From NCBI RefSeq assembly GCF_001640805.2, contig NC_066833.1, positions 314,827 through 378,826 on the forward strand: a stretch of 64,000 nt of DNA, written 5' to 3'. The position numbers were made by a program, and so were the translations under genes. The DNA comes from Lates calcarifer (taxonomy: Eukaryota; Chordata; Actinopteri; Centropomidae). Under the pieces are notes generated by a model, which was not told the DNA's origin, searched no databases, and worked only from the letters and a program-made list of their open reading frames with translations. How positions within the stretch are numbered: position 1 is the stretch's first letter; each line of letters opens with the position of its first letter. Shown here one piece after another: positions 12,201 to 21,532 of this stretch.

Positions 12201-15200
12201 TAACTAAATTCCAGTTAAAATCTGATTGTTCTTGCAGTTATTCTCTTATTCTGCAGACGAGAGGCCAAAAGACAGGAACCATGCTGCCTGTAATACGAGA
12301 CTAGATCTTTTCCCCTGAAACTCAGGTTTGAAAATGGAAGCTGTCTTATCTACTAGGATTATACAATTACGTTTCCATTCGTTACACCAGATATTCTTTT
12401 TAAATGGAGGGAGCAACTACAGTATTTTAGAGGGCTGCGCTGTGGGTTGTTTGTAGGTATATTATGTTGCTGGGTCCTTGTATAGTGAGTTTTCCAGAGT
12501 TAAAGTCTTTGGTTAGTTCAGTTTAACCTGCAGGAGTTTGTTTTAACATTGAGATAAATTCACAGCGAGTGAAAACGAGTTCACAGCGTCTCCTCGTGTC
12601 TTTACAGCCGAGAGTTTCAGCTGTTACAGACGATGAGTCTGAACAATATTAACTGTCAATAATTATACAAGAGGAATAAAAGTGAGAGAGGGGTCGACTC
12701 ACTACAGTGACTCAGTCAGCTGATCAGTGGTCTGTAGGAAGTGGTCTACACCCCGAACTGGGCCTACAGTAGTTTCCAGTTCATGTTTTTGTGAAGTGTT
12801 TTGTAGGTGTTGATAAATAAAGCAGCTGAGTCTCATGTGTCCACAGCAGTTTATTGATGCTCTCTCTGGGTAACTGAGCAGACGTGTCCTCTTCTTAACG
12901 AACAGATGTTGGAGCTGAGTTTCTTTTGTTTCAGAGTTGAGACGGAGCTGTTGGAGAACGTCCAGCTGACCGAGAGGGAGACTCTCCACCGTATGGAGAT
13001 CCACACTCTGAAGGTAACAAACCAGGCCTCAGTTACTGCTCTGGTTTCTTATCAGTCTCTTTTCATGTCGTTTCATTTCCTGTCTCTCCTCTGATGTCCT
13101 GTAGGGGGCGTTGGAGAGGGAGCAGCTGGACAAACAGAGAGCAGAGGAAGAGGCGGCTGATGCCAGAGACGCCCTGCAGAAGGTTCGGATCACGTCTGGG
13201 TTTTCTACGACACAGAATTAGCTGTGACTTGATGAAGACAGCCATGTTTCCTTTTCTCTGTCCGTTTCAGTCCAGAGAGTGTGTGCTGCGTCTCTCCTCC
13301 TCCGAGTGTGTGCTGAAGCGGGAGGTGGATGAGGGACGGGACGCTCTGGCCAAGATGGCCGCCCTGAACTCGGCTTTGGCGGCAGACAAGAGAGAGCTGA
13401 ACAAACAGCTGCTGCAGGTACTGCTGCTCGCTTTACCTCTCTCTCTCTCTCTCTCTCTCTGACGGTGCCTGGCTCAAAGGCTCCTGACCTGTGGTTATGT
13501 GTGTGTCTGTTTGCAGCTGGAGGGTGAGCTGTCAGACAGCCAATCACAGCTGCAGGCTTTGAGGTCAGAGGTCAGCTCTCTGCAGAGAGAGGTCAAGACC
13601 CTCAACATGGACTGCAGCCAGCTCAGGTCAGTTTGAACCGGACCCTTAACCCTGAGTAAAAACTTTTAATCCCAAATAGAAACCATGATTCATGAAAATA
13701 AACCTTTATTTACAAATATTAAGCCTTATTCCAGAATGTAAACCAGATCCAGAATAAATCTAAATATAAATTCTGTAATCCCTTAAAAATAATCCCTTAT
13801 TCCAGAATGTAAATATTTAATCAGGAATACAAACACTTAAAGGGGCTCCTTTAAAGTTTTTCTGTCAGCAAACGTGGCAGAGCAACTTCTTCAGAGCAGA
13901 CAGTGACAGTGAGTCGCTATCAGAAAGTACCGAGATGGGCCCGGGGCTAGCTGGTTAGCATACTAATGTTTCTTCCAGACTGGTGAGTAAATAGCTGTTA
14001 ATGCTAACGTTAGCTGTGCAAAATGTACAAATAGCTCCTTTAATCTAGAATATCAACAATTAATCTGGGTCCCATAATTCTAAAGAGAAGTAATCCTGAA
14101 TATAACACGATTTATTATTGATATAAATCTTGAATTATGAGCATAACCATTTACTTCTCTAAACAAATCCTTTAATCTGGAACATAAAACCTTTAATCCT
14201 GACTTTAAATCTTTTAATCCAGAATATAAACCCTTTAATCTCGACTTTGAATTTTTAATCCTGACTCTAATCCCTTTAATCCAGAACATAAAACCTTTGT
14301 TTATGTCCTGTTCAGAGCTCAGAGGGAGGTGGAGGCCGACGTTGTCCATCAGCTGAGAGAAAGAGAGAAAGAGATGGAGAGAATAATGGAGGAGAAGGAG
14401 AGAGAGTTGGTGTCCCTGGTGGAGGAGAGAGAGAGGGATGGACGACAGCAGGAGGAGGTAGAGAGGAGGAGGAGGAGGCGTCATGTTATCACGTGACTCG
14501 GTAACACCTGTAGACCTGTATGTGATGTATGTGAGTGTGCGGTCCTCAGCTGTCCTCCCAGCATGCCTCGGTGCGCGGGGAGCTGAAGGAGGCGCAGGAG
14601 CAGCTGCGGCTGGCGGCTGAGGAGGCGAGGAGGAGAGCCAGGCAGCAGGAGGAGCAGCAGAGGGAGAGCAGGCGGCTGCAGGAGGAGCGGGACAGTCTGA
14701 AGAGACACAGGGAGAAGATGGAGGACGAGCTGCAGGAGCTCAGGTACTGAACTCACCTGAGCAGGTGACACAGTGGAGTCCACACTCAGGGATACGTGGT
14801 CTCTGACGTTGCCTCTCTCTCTCTGTCCTGCAGGTCTCTGTCGGTGTCGCTCCACCAGCAGCTCAGTCAGCAGCAGCAGCAGCTGTCACAGGTGGAGGTG
14901 GACAGGTGTCAGCTCAGCACTCACCTTCACACTCTGCAGCAGGCCAAACAGACGTTACTGGGTCAGTGTATCAGTGGTGTCGTAATAACAGATGTAGTAG
15001 TTGCAGTAGTATTAGTCGTAGCATCAGTGGTGCTGTTAGTATAGTAGTATTAATATTAATTGCAGTAACAGCAGTACTAGTGATAGTAGTAGTAGTAGTA
15101 GATAGTGATGGGTAGATGAAGCGTTTCGCCAAACTGTGTTGATACTGTGTCACTGAATACTGACACCTGCTGGACCTTAAAAATCCTACAGGCTCAACTG

Positions 15201-18200
15201 ACACTGATTTGATGACCCAGTATAAACAATAATATAATTTAATCATTGTATTTTATATTGTATTATCTCATATCTTCATTTAAATTTAAAATATCTTTGA
15301 TATTTTTAGAATCAGTCAATAAATAATGTGAACATGTATCATAATGTGAAAGTCTCAGTGATCGTGTTGTGAACGAGGATGCTTGTGGACTGGGATTTTT
15401 TTTTTTTATTCAAAAAGATAAGATTTTCCAACGTTTTGAAATTGAGTCTTGTGACGCTTTTTTGATACAACTTCTCCAGCTGTAGAAAACACCCGCTCAC
15501 AGATGAGGCTGGAGTGCAGAGACATAAGGAAAGCCAGAAGAGGTTTGGACAGATTGTCTTTTGGTTGACCCAGTATCTCATAGGATCCTGGGACCTGGCA
15601 GTATTTCCCTCTGCCAGGTATCTCTGCAGCTCCTGGATGGCATCAGCTGTGGCACTGTTGGTCTGCCGGCCCACTTCGATGTCGAGACGTTGTCAAAGGT
15701 TATCTAAACCCGTCATCCCGCTGACAGAGGCGCTTCCTTATAAACATAGTTTGGCGTCAGTGTCAGTTGGAAACAGTTCCTGTATCGGTCACGTGACTTT
15801 CTTGAAAGCGATACGCGCACCGACACGGGGTGTTGCTCTATGAGCTCGACGCATCGGTGTTGCCGGACCCATCATTAGTAGCAGTAGCATCAGTGGTGCT
15901 GTTAGTATAGTAGTATTCAAATTAATTGCAGTAACAGCAGTACTAGTGATAGTAGTAGTAGTAGTATTTGTGTTGTAACTGTTGTTGTTGTCCTGTAGGG
16001 GAGATGGAGTGTCTGAGAGGAGAACTGGAGCAGGCGACAGCCAGGAGAGGGAGGAGTGACGAGGAGAAGGAGGCGCTGACAGTGGAGATGGAAGAGCTGA
16101 GGAGGAGGAGGAGGGAGGAGGAAGAGGAGGAGATGAAGAAGGAGAGAGAGGCCTGGCAGAGAGAGAGAGAGGCTCTGAGCGAGGAGCTGGGGACGAGGGA
16201 CGGAGAGGTGGAGGTGCTGAGGAGGCGCATAGAGGGACTGACGGAGGAGAGGGAGGAGAGACAGAGGGAGGTGCAGAGACTGAGGGAGGAGGTGACCGAG
16301 AGGGAGGTGCAAATCAGTCACATGATGGAGAGAATACAGCGGGCAGAGGGAGAGAGGGAGAAACTGGAGGAGGAGCTGAGGAGGATGGAAGGTCTGGTTG
16401 AGAGAGGAGGAGGAGAAGAGGGAGGACAGGAGGAGGGAGGAGGAGATGCAGAGGGAGGGAGAGATGGAGGCGCTCTGTGACCGGATGGAGAGATTAGAAA
16501 GAGAGAAGGAGGAAAGAGAGGAGGAGGTGGGGAAATGGAGGATCAGGGTGGAGGAGGTGGAGGAGGACATTAACAGACTGAGAAAAGAAATCTCCCAACT
16601 AGAGGAGGACAGAGAGGAGGAGAGGAGACAGAAGAAGAGACTGCAAGACGAGGGAGAGGAGAAGAGGAGAAAAGAGGGAGGAGGAGGTGGAGAAATTGAG
16701 AGCCAGGCTGGAGGAGGTGGAGAGGGAGAGAGAGGAGGAAAGGAGTAAGAGGGAGAAGGTTGTAGGGGAGCTGGAGCTGCTGAGGGTGAGGCTGAACGTA
16801 GCCAAGGAGGAGTGTGAGGAGCTGAAGGAGGAGGTGGAGCGGAGGGAGCGCAGCCTGGAGCGTCAGATGAGCGCCGTTAGGGAGAGGGAGGAGGAGGTGG
16901 AGGATCTGAACGAGCGTCTCAGGCTGGCGGAGGAGCGGGAGGAGGAGGGAGCGAGGGAGCATCAGGAGGTGAAGGAGAAACTGATGCAGAAGGAGGTGAA
17001 GGAGGAGCAGCTGGAGGTGCTGCTGAGAGAAACCCAGCAGCTCCTGGAGAAGGAGAGGAGGCAGGGAGGAGAAAAAGACGACAGGATCTCCTCCCAGGCC
17101 AGAGAGCTGCAGGAGGCTCAGGCCGAGAGCGAGGGAGCGAGGAGGAGAGCCAGGCAGAGGGAGGAGGCCAACGACAGGCTAGAGGAGGAGGTGAAGGAGT
17201 GGAGGGAGAAGGCAGAGCGCAGCACAGAGGAGCTGACAAAGCTCAGACATCTACTGAGGGAAGGAGAGGAGGAGGCCCAGCAGCTGAGAGCCACGCTGGA
17301 GGAGAGAGAGGAGGAGGAGGGGAGGGAGAAAGAGACGCTGAGGAGAACAGAGGAGGATAGGAGGAGGAGGCTGGACATCAAGCTAAAGGAGGTAGAGGAG
17401 GAGAAGAGGAGGCTGGAGGAGAAAGTGAGGGAGGTAAAGGAGGAGCTGGAGGAAGAGAGGGAGGTGCTGAGGAGAGTCAGGGAGGAGAGGAGGAAGTTGG
17501 AGGACAGATGGGAAGAGATGAAAAAGGAGGTAAAGGAGCAAAGAGAGGAGCTGCGGAGGACAGAGGAGGAGAAGAGGAGGCTGGAGAACAGACTGACGAT
17601 GATGCAGGAGGGGAGAGAGGGAGAGGAGGAGGAGCTGAGGAGGGTGAGGGGGGAGAAGACTAGACTGGAGGATAAGCTGACAGAGAGGGAGAAAGAAATG
17701 GATCGACAGAAGGAGGTGCTGAGGAGTAAAGAGGAGGAGAAGAGGAGGCTGGAAGATGAACTGAGTAAGGCCAAAGAGGAGCAGGACAGACTAGTGGAGA
17801 CTCAGAGAGATCAGCACCTCCTGGTGGAGGAGAGAGGGAGGTCCAGGCTGAGAGAGCTGGAGGAGGAAAAGGCAGGACTGTCAGCTGAGCTGAGGAGGAG
17901 GGAGAGGGAGGTGACAGCTCTGAGAGAGGAGGTGCAGAGGGAGAGGAACAGGGCACAGGAGGAGCTGAGGAGGAGACATGAGGTGTCTGTACTCAGAGAG
18001 GAGGTGCAGAGGGAACAAAGGGAGAAGGAGGAGATACAGGAGAGCCTGAGGAGGACTGAGAAGGAGGTGGCAACTCTCAGAGAGGCAGTGAAAAGGGAGC
18101 AAAAGGAGAAAAAGGATGCACAGGAGGAGGTGACAGCCCTGAAGGAGGAAGTCCATAAGGAGCAAATGAGGAGGGAGGAGAAGAGGAGGGAGAGGGAGGA

Positions 18201-21200
18201 AGTACAGGAGGAGCTGAGGAGGCGAGAGAGGGAGGTGTCTGCACTTAGAGAGGAGGTACAAGAGGAACAAAGGGAGAGGAAGGAGGTGCAGCAGGAGCTT
18301 ATGAAGAGGAGAGAAGAGGTGACTGCTCTCAGAGAGGAGGTGCAGAGGGAGTTGAAGCAGAAGGAGGAGGTGCAGGGGGAGCTGAGGAGGAGAGAGAGGG
18401 AGGTGTCTGTACTCAGAGAGGAGTTACAAAAGGAGAGTGAAGAGGTGCAGCAGGAGCTTATGAAGAGGAGAGTGGAAGTGACTGATCTCAGAGAGGAGGT
18501 GCAAAGGGAGTGGAAGCAAAGAGAGGAGGTGCATGATGAGCTGAGGAGGACCAAGGATGAGTTGGCAGTCATCACAGAGGAGGTGCACAAGGAACAAAAG
18601 GAGAAGGAGCAGACACAGGAGAAGTTACTGAAGACAGAGACAGAGGTGCAGAAGGAGCGCAGGAGGAGGGAGGAGGTGCAGGAGGAGCTGAGAGGAGTGC
18701 AGCAGAGCGTGGAGGCGATGTCGGCCAACCTGAGCTCCCTGCAGACTCAGGTAGAGTCAGTCCAGGACATAGGTGGGAGGGCACCTCCTCCTTCTGTCGG
18801 GTAACTCCTCCTCTCTGTGTTTCAGGTGTCTGATCTGAGTCAGAGCAGGGAGAGAGCCCGGCAGGAGGTGAAGGAGAAGGAGGAGGAGAGGCAGCAGATG
18901 AAGGAGGGGCTGAGGGCTGCGCTGGAGGAGATGACCAAGCTCAAACTCCTCCTGCAGGTACAGCACCTCCTCTTCCCCGCACTTCTGCCTGATGTGTGGT
19001 AGCTTGAATAACCATCACAAACACTTCCTGTCATGTGACTGGTGTATGACCAATTGACCCAGGTTCCCCATGCTAAGCTAACGCTAGCTGTTTCCCTCTG
19101 TTTCCAGTCTTTGTGCTAAGCTACGCTAGCTGTTTCATCATTTCCACATCCTGTCATTCAGGAGAGCCATGCAGAGGGGGAGCATCTGAGGAGCGCTCTG
19201 AAGGAAAAGAAGGAGGAGGCAGAGAGGATCAGAGAGGAGAACCTGAGGACTGTCGGAGAGGAGGTGCTGCGACAGAGGGAGGAGGTGGAGAAGGAACGAG
19301 TAGAAGTAGAGGAAGTGAGAGCAAGAGCCAAGGCCCTGGAGAGGAGGAGGAGGGAGGTGATGGAGGAACTGGAGGAGGCTCGACAGGCTAAGGAGAAGGC
19401 TGAGGGGGAGAAGAAGGAGGCCGAGGAGCGGTGGAGGAGCAGAGTAAAAGAGATTGAAGAGGAGCAGGAAGTGAAGCTGAAAGCCCTGTTGAGAGAAATC
19501 CAGACACTGAAAGAAAGACAGGAGGAGGTGGAGAAGGAGTGGAGGTCCAGACTGGAGGAGAGAGAGCGGGAGGTGGAGGAGAGCCGGGCTGAGCTGAGCC
19601 GGGTCAGAGCCACGGCAGCCATGTTGGAGGAGCAGAAAACGCAGATCTCCTCACTGGCTGCTGAGAGAGCAAGAGAGAGGAAGCAGGATCAGGAGGAGGA
19701 CCGGGAGGAGGTGCAGATCTCCTCTCTGCTGCAGGAGAAAGAGGAGATCAGGAGGCTGCTGAGGCAGAGAGAAACAGAGGTAAAGAAATATGTTTTTGTT
19801 GTTTTAACTTTTATCTGCTGCTGTGGTTTGATCACATGACTGCGGAGCCCTGGAGGGGACAAAAAATCTGAGGGTTGAAGAAAAGACGTGTTTAAGATCT
19901 CGCTGAAGTACATCTCAACTTCACTTCACCAAAACTGCACCGAGATCTTGTGAAAGTTTCTTGAGATTTTGAGACACATTTGCAAGATCTCAGATTTTTT
20001 AAGATCTCAAGAAACTTTTATGAGATCTTGCAAAAGTAGGTTTTGTTTCGTCCATGTCCCCTCCTGGGATCCGTACATGACTGATCACATGACTGATGAT
20101 GTGAGGTGGTGTTGTCGCTGACGGCTGTTGTCAGGTGTACACTCTGACTCAGAGGACAGAGGAGCTGGAGAGGGACAGAGATCGAGTTCGATTGGCTCTG
20201 GAGCGAACTGAGGCTGCTATGATTGGCTACAGGGAGAGAGCCCACCAACAGGAGCAGAGCTCGGGGGCGGGGTCTAACACAGACAAGGTCAGTGTGTCTG
20301 AGTGGGTCTTAAGTGAGTCACTCTGAGACGACAAACACACAAGGCTGTCCTGAGCACCTGATGGAGGTGGAGCTAAATGTGTGTGTGTGTGTGTGTGTGA
20401 GCAGGGTGTGGCGGACAGACTGGTGGTCCTGCAGCGTCTGGTGGCTGAACTGGAGCTGGAACAGAAACGACTGAACAAGAAAAACTCTCACCTGGAAAAT
20501 CAGAAGGAAAAACTGAAGAGAGACAGAAACACACTGAGAGACACAGTGAGACAGGTACACACACACAGAGACACAGTGAGACACACTGCGACAGGTACAC
20601 ACACACTGAGACACACTGAGACACACTGAGACACAGTGAGACAGGTACACACACACTGAGACACACTGAGACACAGTGAGACACAGTGAGACAGGTACAC
20701 ACACACTGAGACACACTGAGACACACTGAGACACAGTGAGACAGGTACACACACACTGAGACACACTGAGACACAGTGAGACACAGTGAGACAGGTACAC
20801 ACACAGTGAGACACAGTGAGACACACTGAGACACACTGAGACACAGTGAGACACAGTGAGACAGGTACACACACACTGAGACACACTGAGACACACTGAG
20901 ACACACTGAGACAGGTACACACACACTGAGACACACTGAGACAGGTACACACACACTGAGACACACTGAGACAGGTACACATGTGTGTTTGTGTTTCAGG
21001 TGGAGGAGGAGCGTTCGAGGCTTAGACAGCAGCTGACTGACAGTAGGAGATTTCAGGTGGGAGACACACACACACAGGTGTATCAGTGCATTTTGTGTGT
21101 GTGTGTGTGTGTGTGTGTATAAACGTGTGTGTGTTTGTTCAGGGGTCGACAGACACCACAGAAGAAGAGCGCCTGAGGAGCCACGTGAGGGAGCTGGAGG

Positions 21201-21517
21201 ACCAGGTGAGAGCAGCACAGAGGAAGAGTTTGAGGTGTTTCCTGTTGCCAGGTGGATGTTGCTGATGTCACCATGTGTCATCCCCTCAGGTGAGTCAGCT
21301 CCGTCTCTCATTGGCTGTGGATCAGCAGCAGAGGGCGGAGTTTATCCAGCAGTCCTCCAGAAACAGCCAGTGGCTTCTCTCTCTGAGACACGACCTCAGT
21401 GATTCGCTGGCCGCCGTCACACGCCATCCAATCCCATCCGTCCTGGAGTCTGAGACACAGCGATTGGATCGCAGCCTGAGGGAGGAGGAGCTTAGGATGT
21501 CCCTCAGCCAATCGTAA
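4442..21517 (+). CDS. cep250: Centrosomal coiled-coil protein, cep250 (C-NAP1)-like, rootletin family; 26 coding exons
   Basis: CEP250 tethers rootletin fibres to the proximal ends of centrioles and is released after NEK2 phosphorylation. Coding exons: 4442-4582, 4675-4812, 4887-4964, 5655-5725, 6354-6519, 6650-6756, 7117-7470, 7572-7698, 8384-8518, 8599-8747, 10601-10750, 12935-13013, 13105-13182, 13271-13417, 13517-13626, 14316-14457, 14550-14743, 14834-14961, 15999-18750, 18826-18957, 19162-19779, 20135-20287, 20405-20554, 21000-21056, 21143-21205, 21290-21517. Every junction is GT-AG and phases agree. The total is about 2,214 residues (human CEP250, from memory, about 2,440). Family evidence: residues about 120-250 hold LxRLEEEQQR, NTLLREQL and KLTADWTRA, the rootletin/CEP250 N-terminal block. 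Residues about 600-645 hold AALNSALAADKRELNKQLLQLE. The last 75 residues (RHDLSDSLAAV, LESETQRLDRSL) resemble the CEP250 C-terminus. Nearly everything else is heptad coiled coil, with a Ser/Pro-rich stretch in coding exon 7. CROCC or CROCC2 is the main alternative. The 15999-18750 exon carries two frameshifts. Confidence 0.75.
4970..5625. repeat. CAGTACTA-type microsatellite filling intron 4
   Basis: About 650 bases are built almost wholly from AGTACTAC / AGTACTGC words punctuated by AGGTTTACAG. It occupies nearly all of the intron between the exons ending at 4964 and starting at 5655. Long open frames here (YSTTVLQ repeats) are by-products of the periodic sequence. Confidence 0.9.
5738..6350. 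repeat. Interrupted (GT)n tract filling intron 5
   Basis: About 610 bases of GT/GGT dinucleotide repeat are interrupted at intervals by CTCACCTGTGAG or CTCTCACCTGCG. The tract runs up to the acceptor of the exon starting at 6354. The alternating purine-pyrimidine composition would favour Z-DNA. Cysteine/valine open frames across it are artefacts. Confidence 0.9.
6788..7104. repeat. 19-bp minisatellite filling intron 7
   Basis: About 16-17 tandem copies of a 19-base unit (TTGACCAACCTGTTTGAAG, with TTTAAAG variants) fill the intron between the exons ending at 6756 and starting at 7117. The units are almost identical. The array stops about a dozen bases before the acceptor. Confidence 0.95.
7848..8073. 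mobile_element. Fold-back MITE, copy 2 (intron 10)
   Basis: This is the second copy of the element at 4161-4393, 226 bases, with the same inverted termini and the same internal palindrome. The flanks read CTA before and TAG after, compatible with a TA target duplication if the element starts at CCAGACTCC. Confidence 0.75.
8748..10600. other. Intron 12 of the cep250-like gene, no feature seen
   Basis: This 1.85-kb intron lies between phase-matched exons. I see no repeat array, no internal exon and no recognisable transposon. Short poly-pyrimidine tracts before 10600 fit the acceptor. Confidence 0.5.
11734..11788. repeat. Perfect 19-bp inverted repeat (hairpin) in intron 13
   Basis: The left arm at 11734-11752 (TTCACTAAGCTTCAGGTCC) is exactly complementary to the right arm at 11770-11788, with a 17-base loop. 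It lies in the 2.2-kb intron between exons ending at 10750 and starting at 12935. The rest of that intron shows nothing I can identify. It may be a small palindromic element end or a chance hairpin; no function is assigned. Confidence 0.85.
13860..14045. repeat. Dispersed repeat shared with the TAAR promoter regions
   Basis: This intronic segment contains the words CAGTGAGTCGCTATCAGAAAG and GCTAGCTGGTTAGCATACTAA. The same words in the same order recur just upstream of five TAAR loci (near 31745, 36655, 42455, 48555 and 63520). Both sides here carry CTCCTTTAA words, suggesting the ends of a small non-autonomous DNA element. The family is otherwise unidentified. Confidence 0.6.
15018..15966. 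repeat. Pair of about 83-bp direct repeats flanking an hAT remnant
   Basis: 15018-15100 and 15886-15966 are near-identical. Both run from GTAGCATCAGTGGTGCTG through GTAACAGCAGTACTAGTGAT into AGT triplets. They bracket the hAT fragment in the intron before the 15999 exon. They are far too long for an hAT target duplication (8 bp), so a local duplication is implied. Confidence 0.85.
15103..15882 (-). mobile_element. Decayed hAT transposon with transposase C-terminal fragment
   Basis: Short inverted ends (GTGATGGGT at the left, ACCCATCAT at the right) bound about 780 bases. On the minus strand, 15674 down to about 15400 encodes a recognisable hAT dimerisation region. In order it shows an EVQRYL-like stretch (IQELQRYL), DPMRYW, CPNLFWLSL, LCTPASSV, SVTRLNFKTLENLIFLN. 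The catalytic part is missing, so it is non-autonomous. The insertion lies in an intron of the cep250-like gene, antisense to it. Confidence 0.75.
15999..18750 (+). other. cep250: Giant 2.75-kb coiled-coil exon with two single-base frameshifts
   Basis: This exon codes for about 917 residues, almost all E, R, K, L and Q in heptad order. In its second half, units of roughly 30-35 residues recur around REEVQ(R/K)E and (V/A)TALREEV. The frame opened at 15999 runs into a stop at 16478-16480. The coiled coil continues in the next frame from about 16395 and then shifts again near 16665-16685, staying open to the donor at 18750. Each break looks like one extra base in a GA-only run. With both ignored, the exon fits the phases of its neighbours exactly. 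Antisense frames of up to 305 codons here are shadows of the skewed composition. Confidence 0.8.
20555..20980. repeat. cep250: ACACACTGAG minisatellite with reiterated splice-donor motif
   Basis: The intron after the exon ending at 20554 is a tandem array of GAGACACACT/GAGACACAGT words. About ten times it repeats the string GAGACAGGTACACACAC, which is the authentic exon-end/donor sequence at 20548-20562. The array therefore seems to have grown out of the exon boundary itself. Confidence 0.9.
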
Positions 21518-21526
21518 TGCCTGATA

Positions 21527-21532
21527 AATAAA
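21527..21532 (+). terminator. cep250: Poly(A) signal AATAAA just after the cep250-like stop
   Basis: A canonical AATAAA lies 10 bases past the stop codon ending at 21517. A second AATAAA at 23289-23294, followed by a T-rich stretch, could end a longer transcript. Confidence 0.4.

Noticed and set aside
17811..18728. A 305-codon open frame on the minus strand in the giant exon (Ser/Leu/Cys rich)
   Set aside because: It is the antisense of GAG/AGG-rich coding DNA, which has almost no stops in reverse. The + strand frame has phase-correct exons and a recognisable coiled coil.
4442..21517. Assignment of the coiled-coil gene to crocc (rootletin) or crocc2
   Set aside because: The N-terminal block fits rootletin and CEP250 about equally. 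The LNKQLLQLE stretch and the C-terminal LESETQRLDRSL region fit CEP250 as I know it, while rootletin ends differently. CROCC2 could not be excluded, so this is a preference, not proof. A tree with all three would decide.
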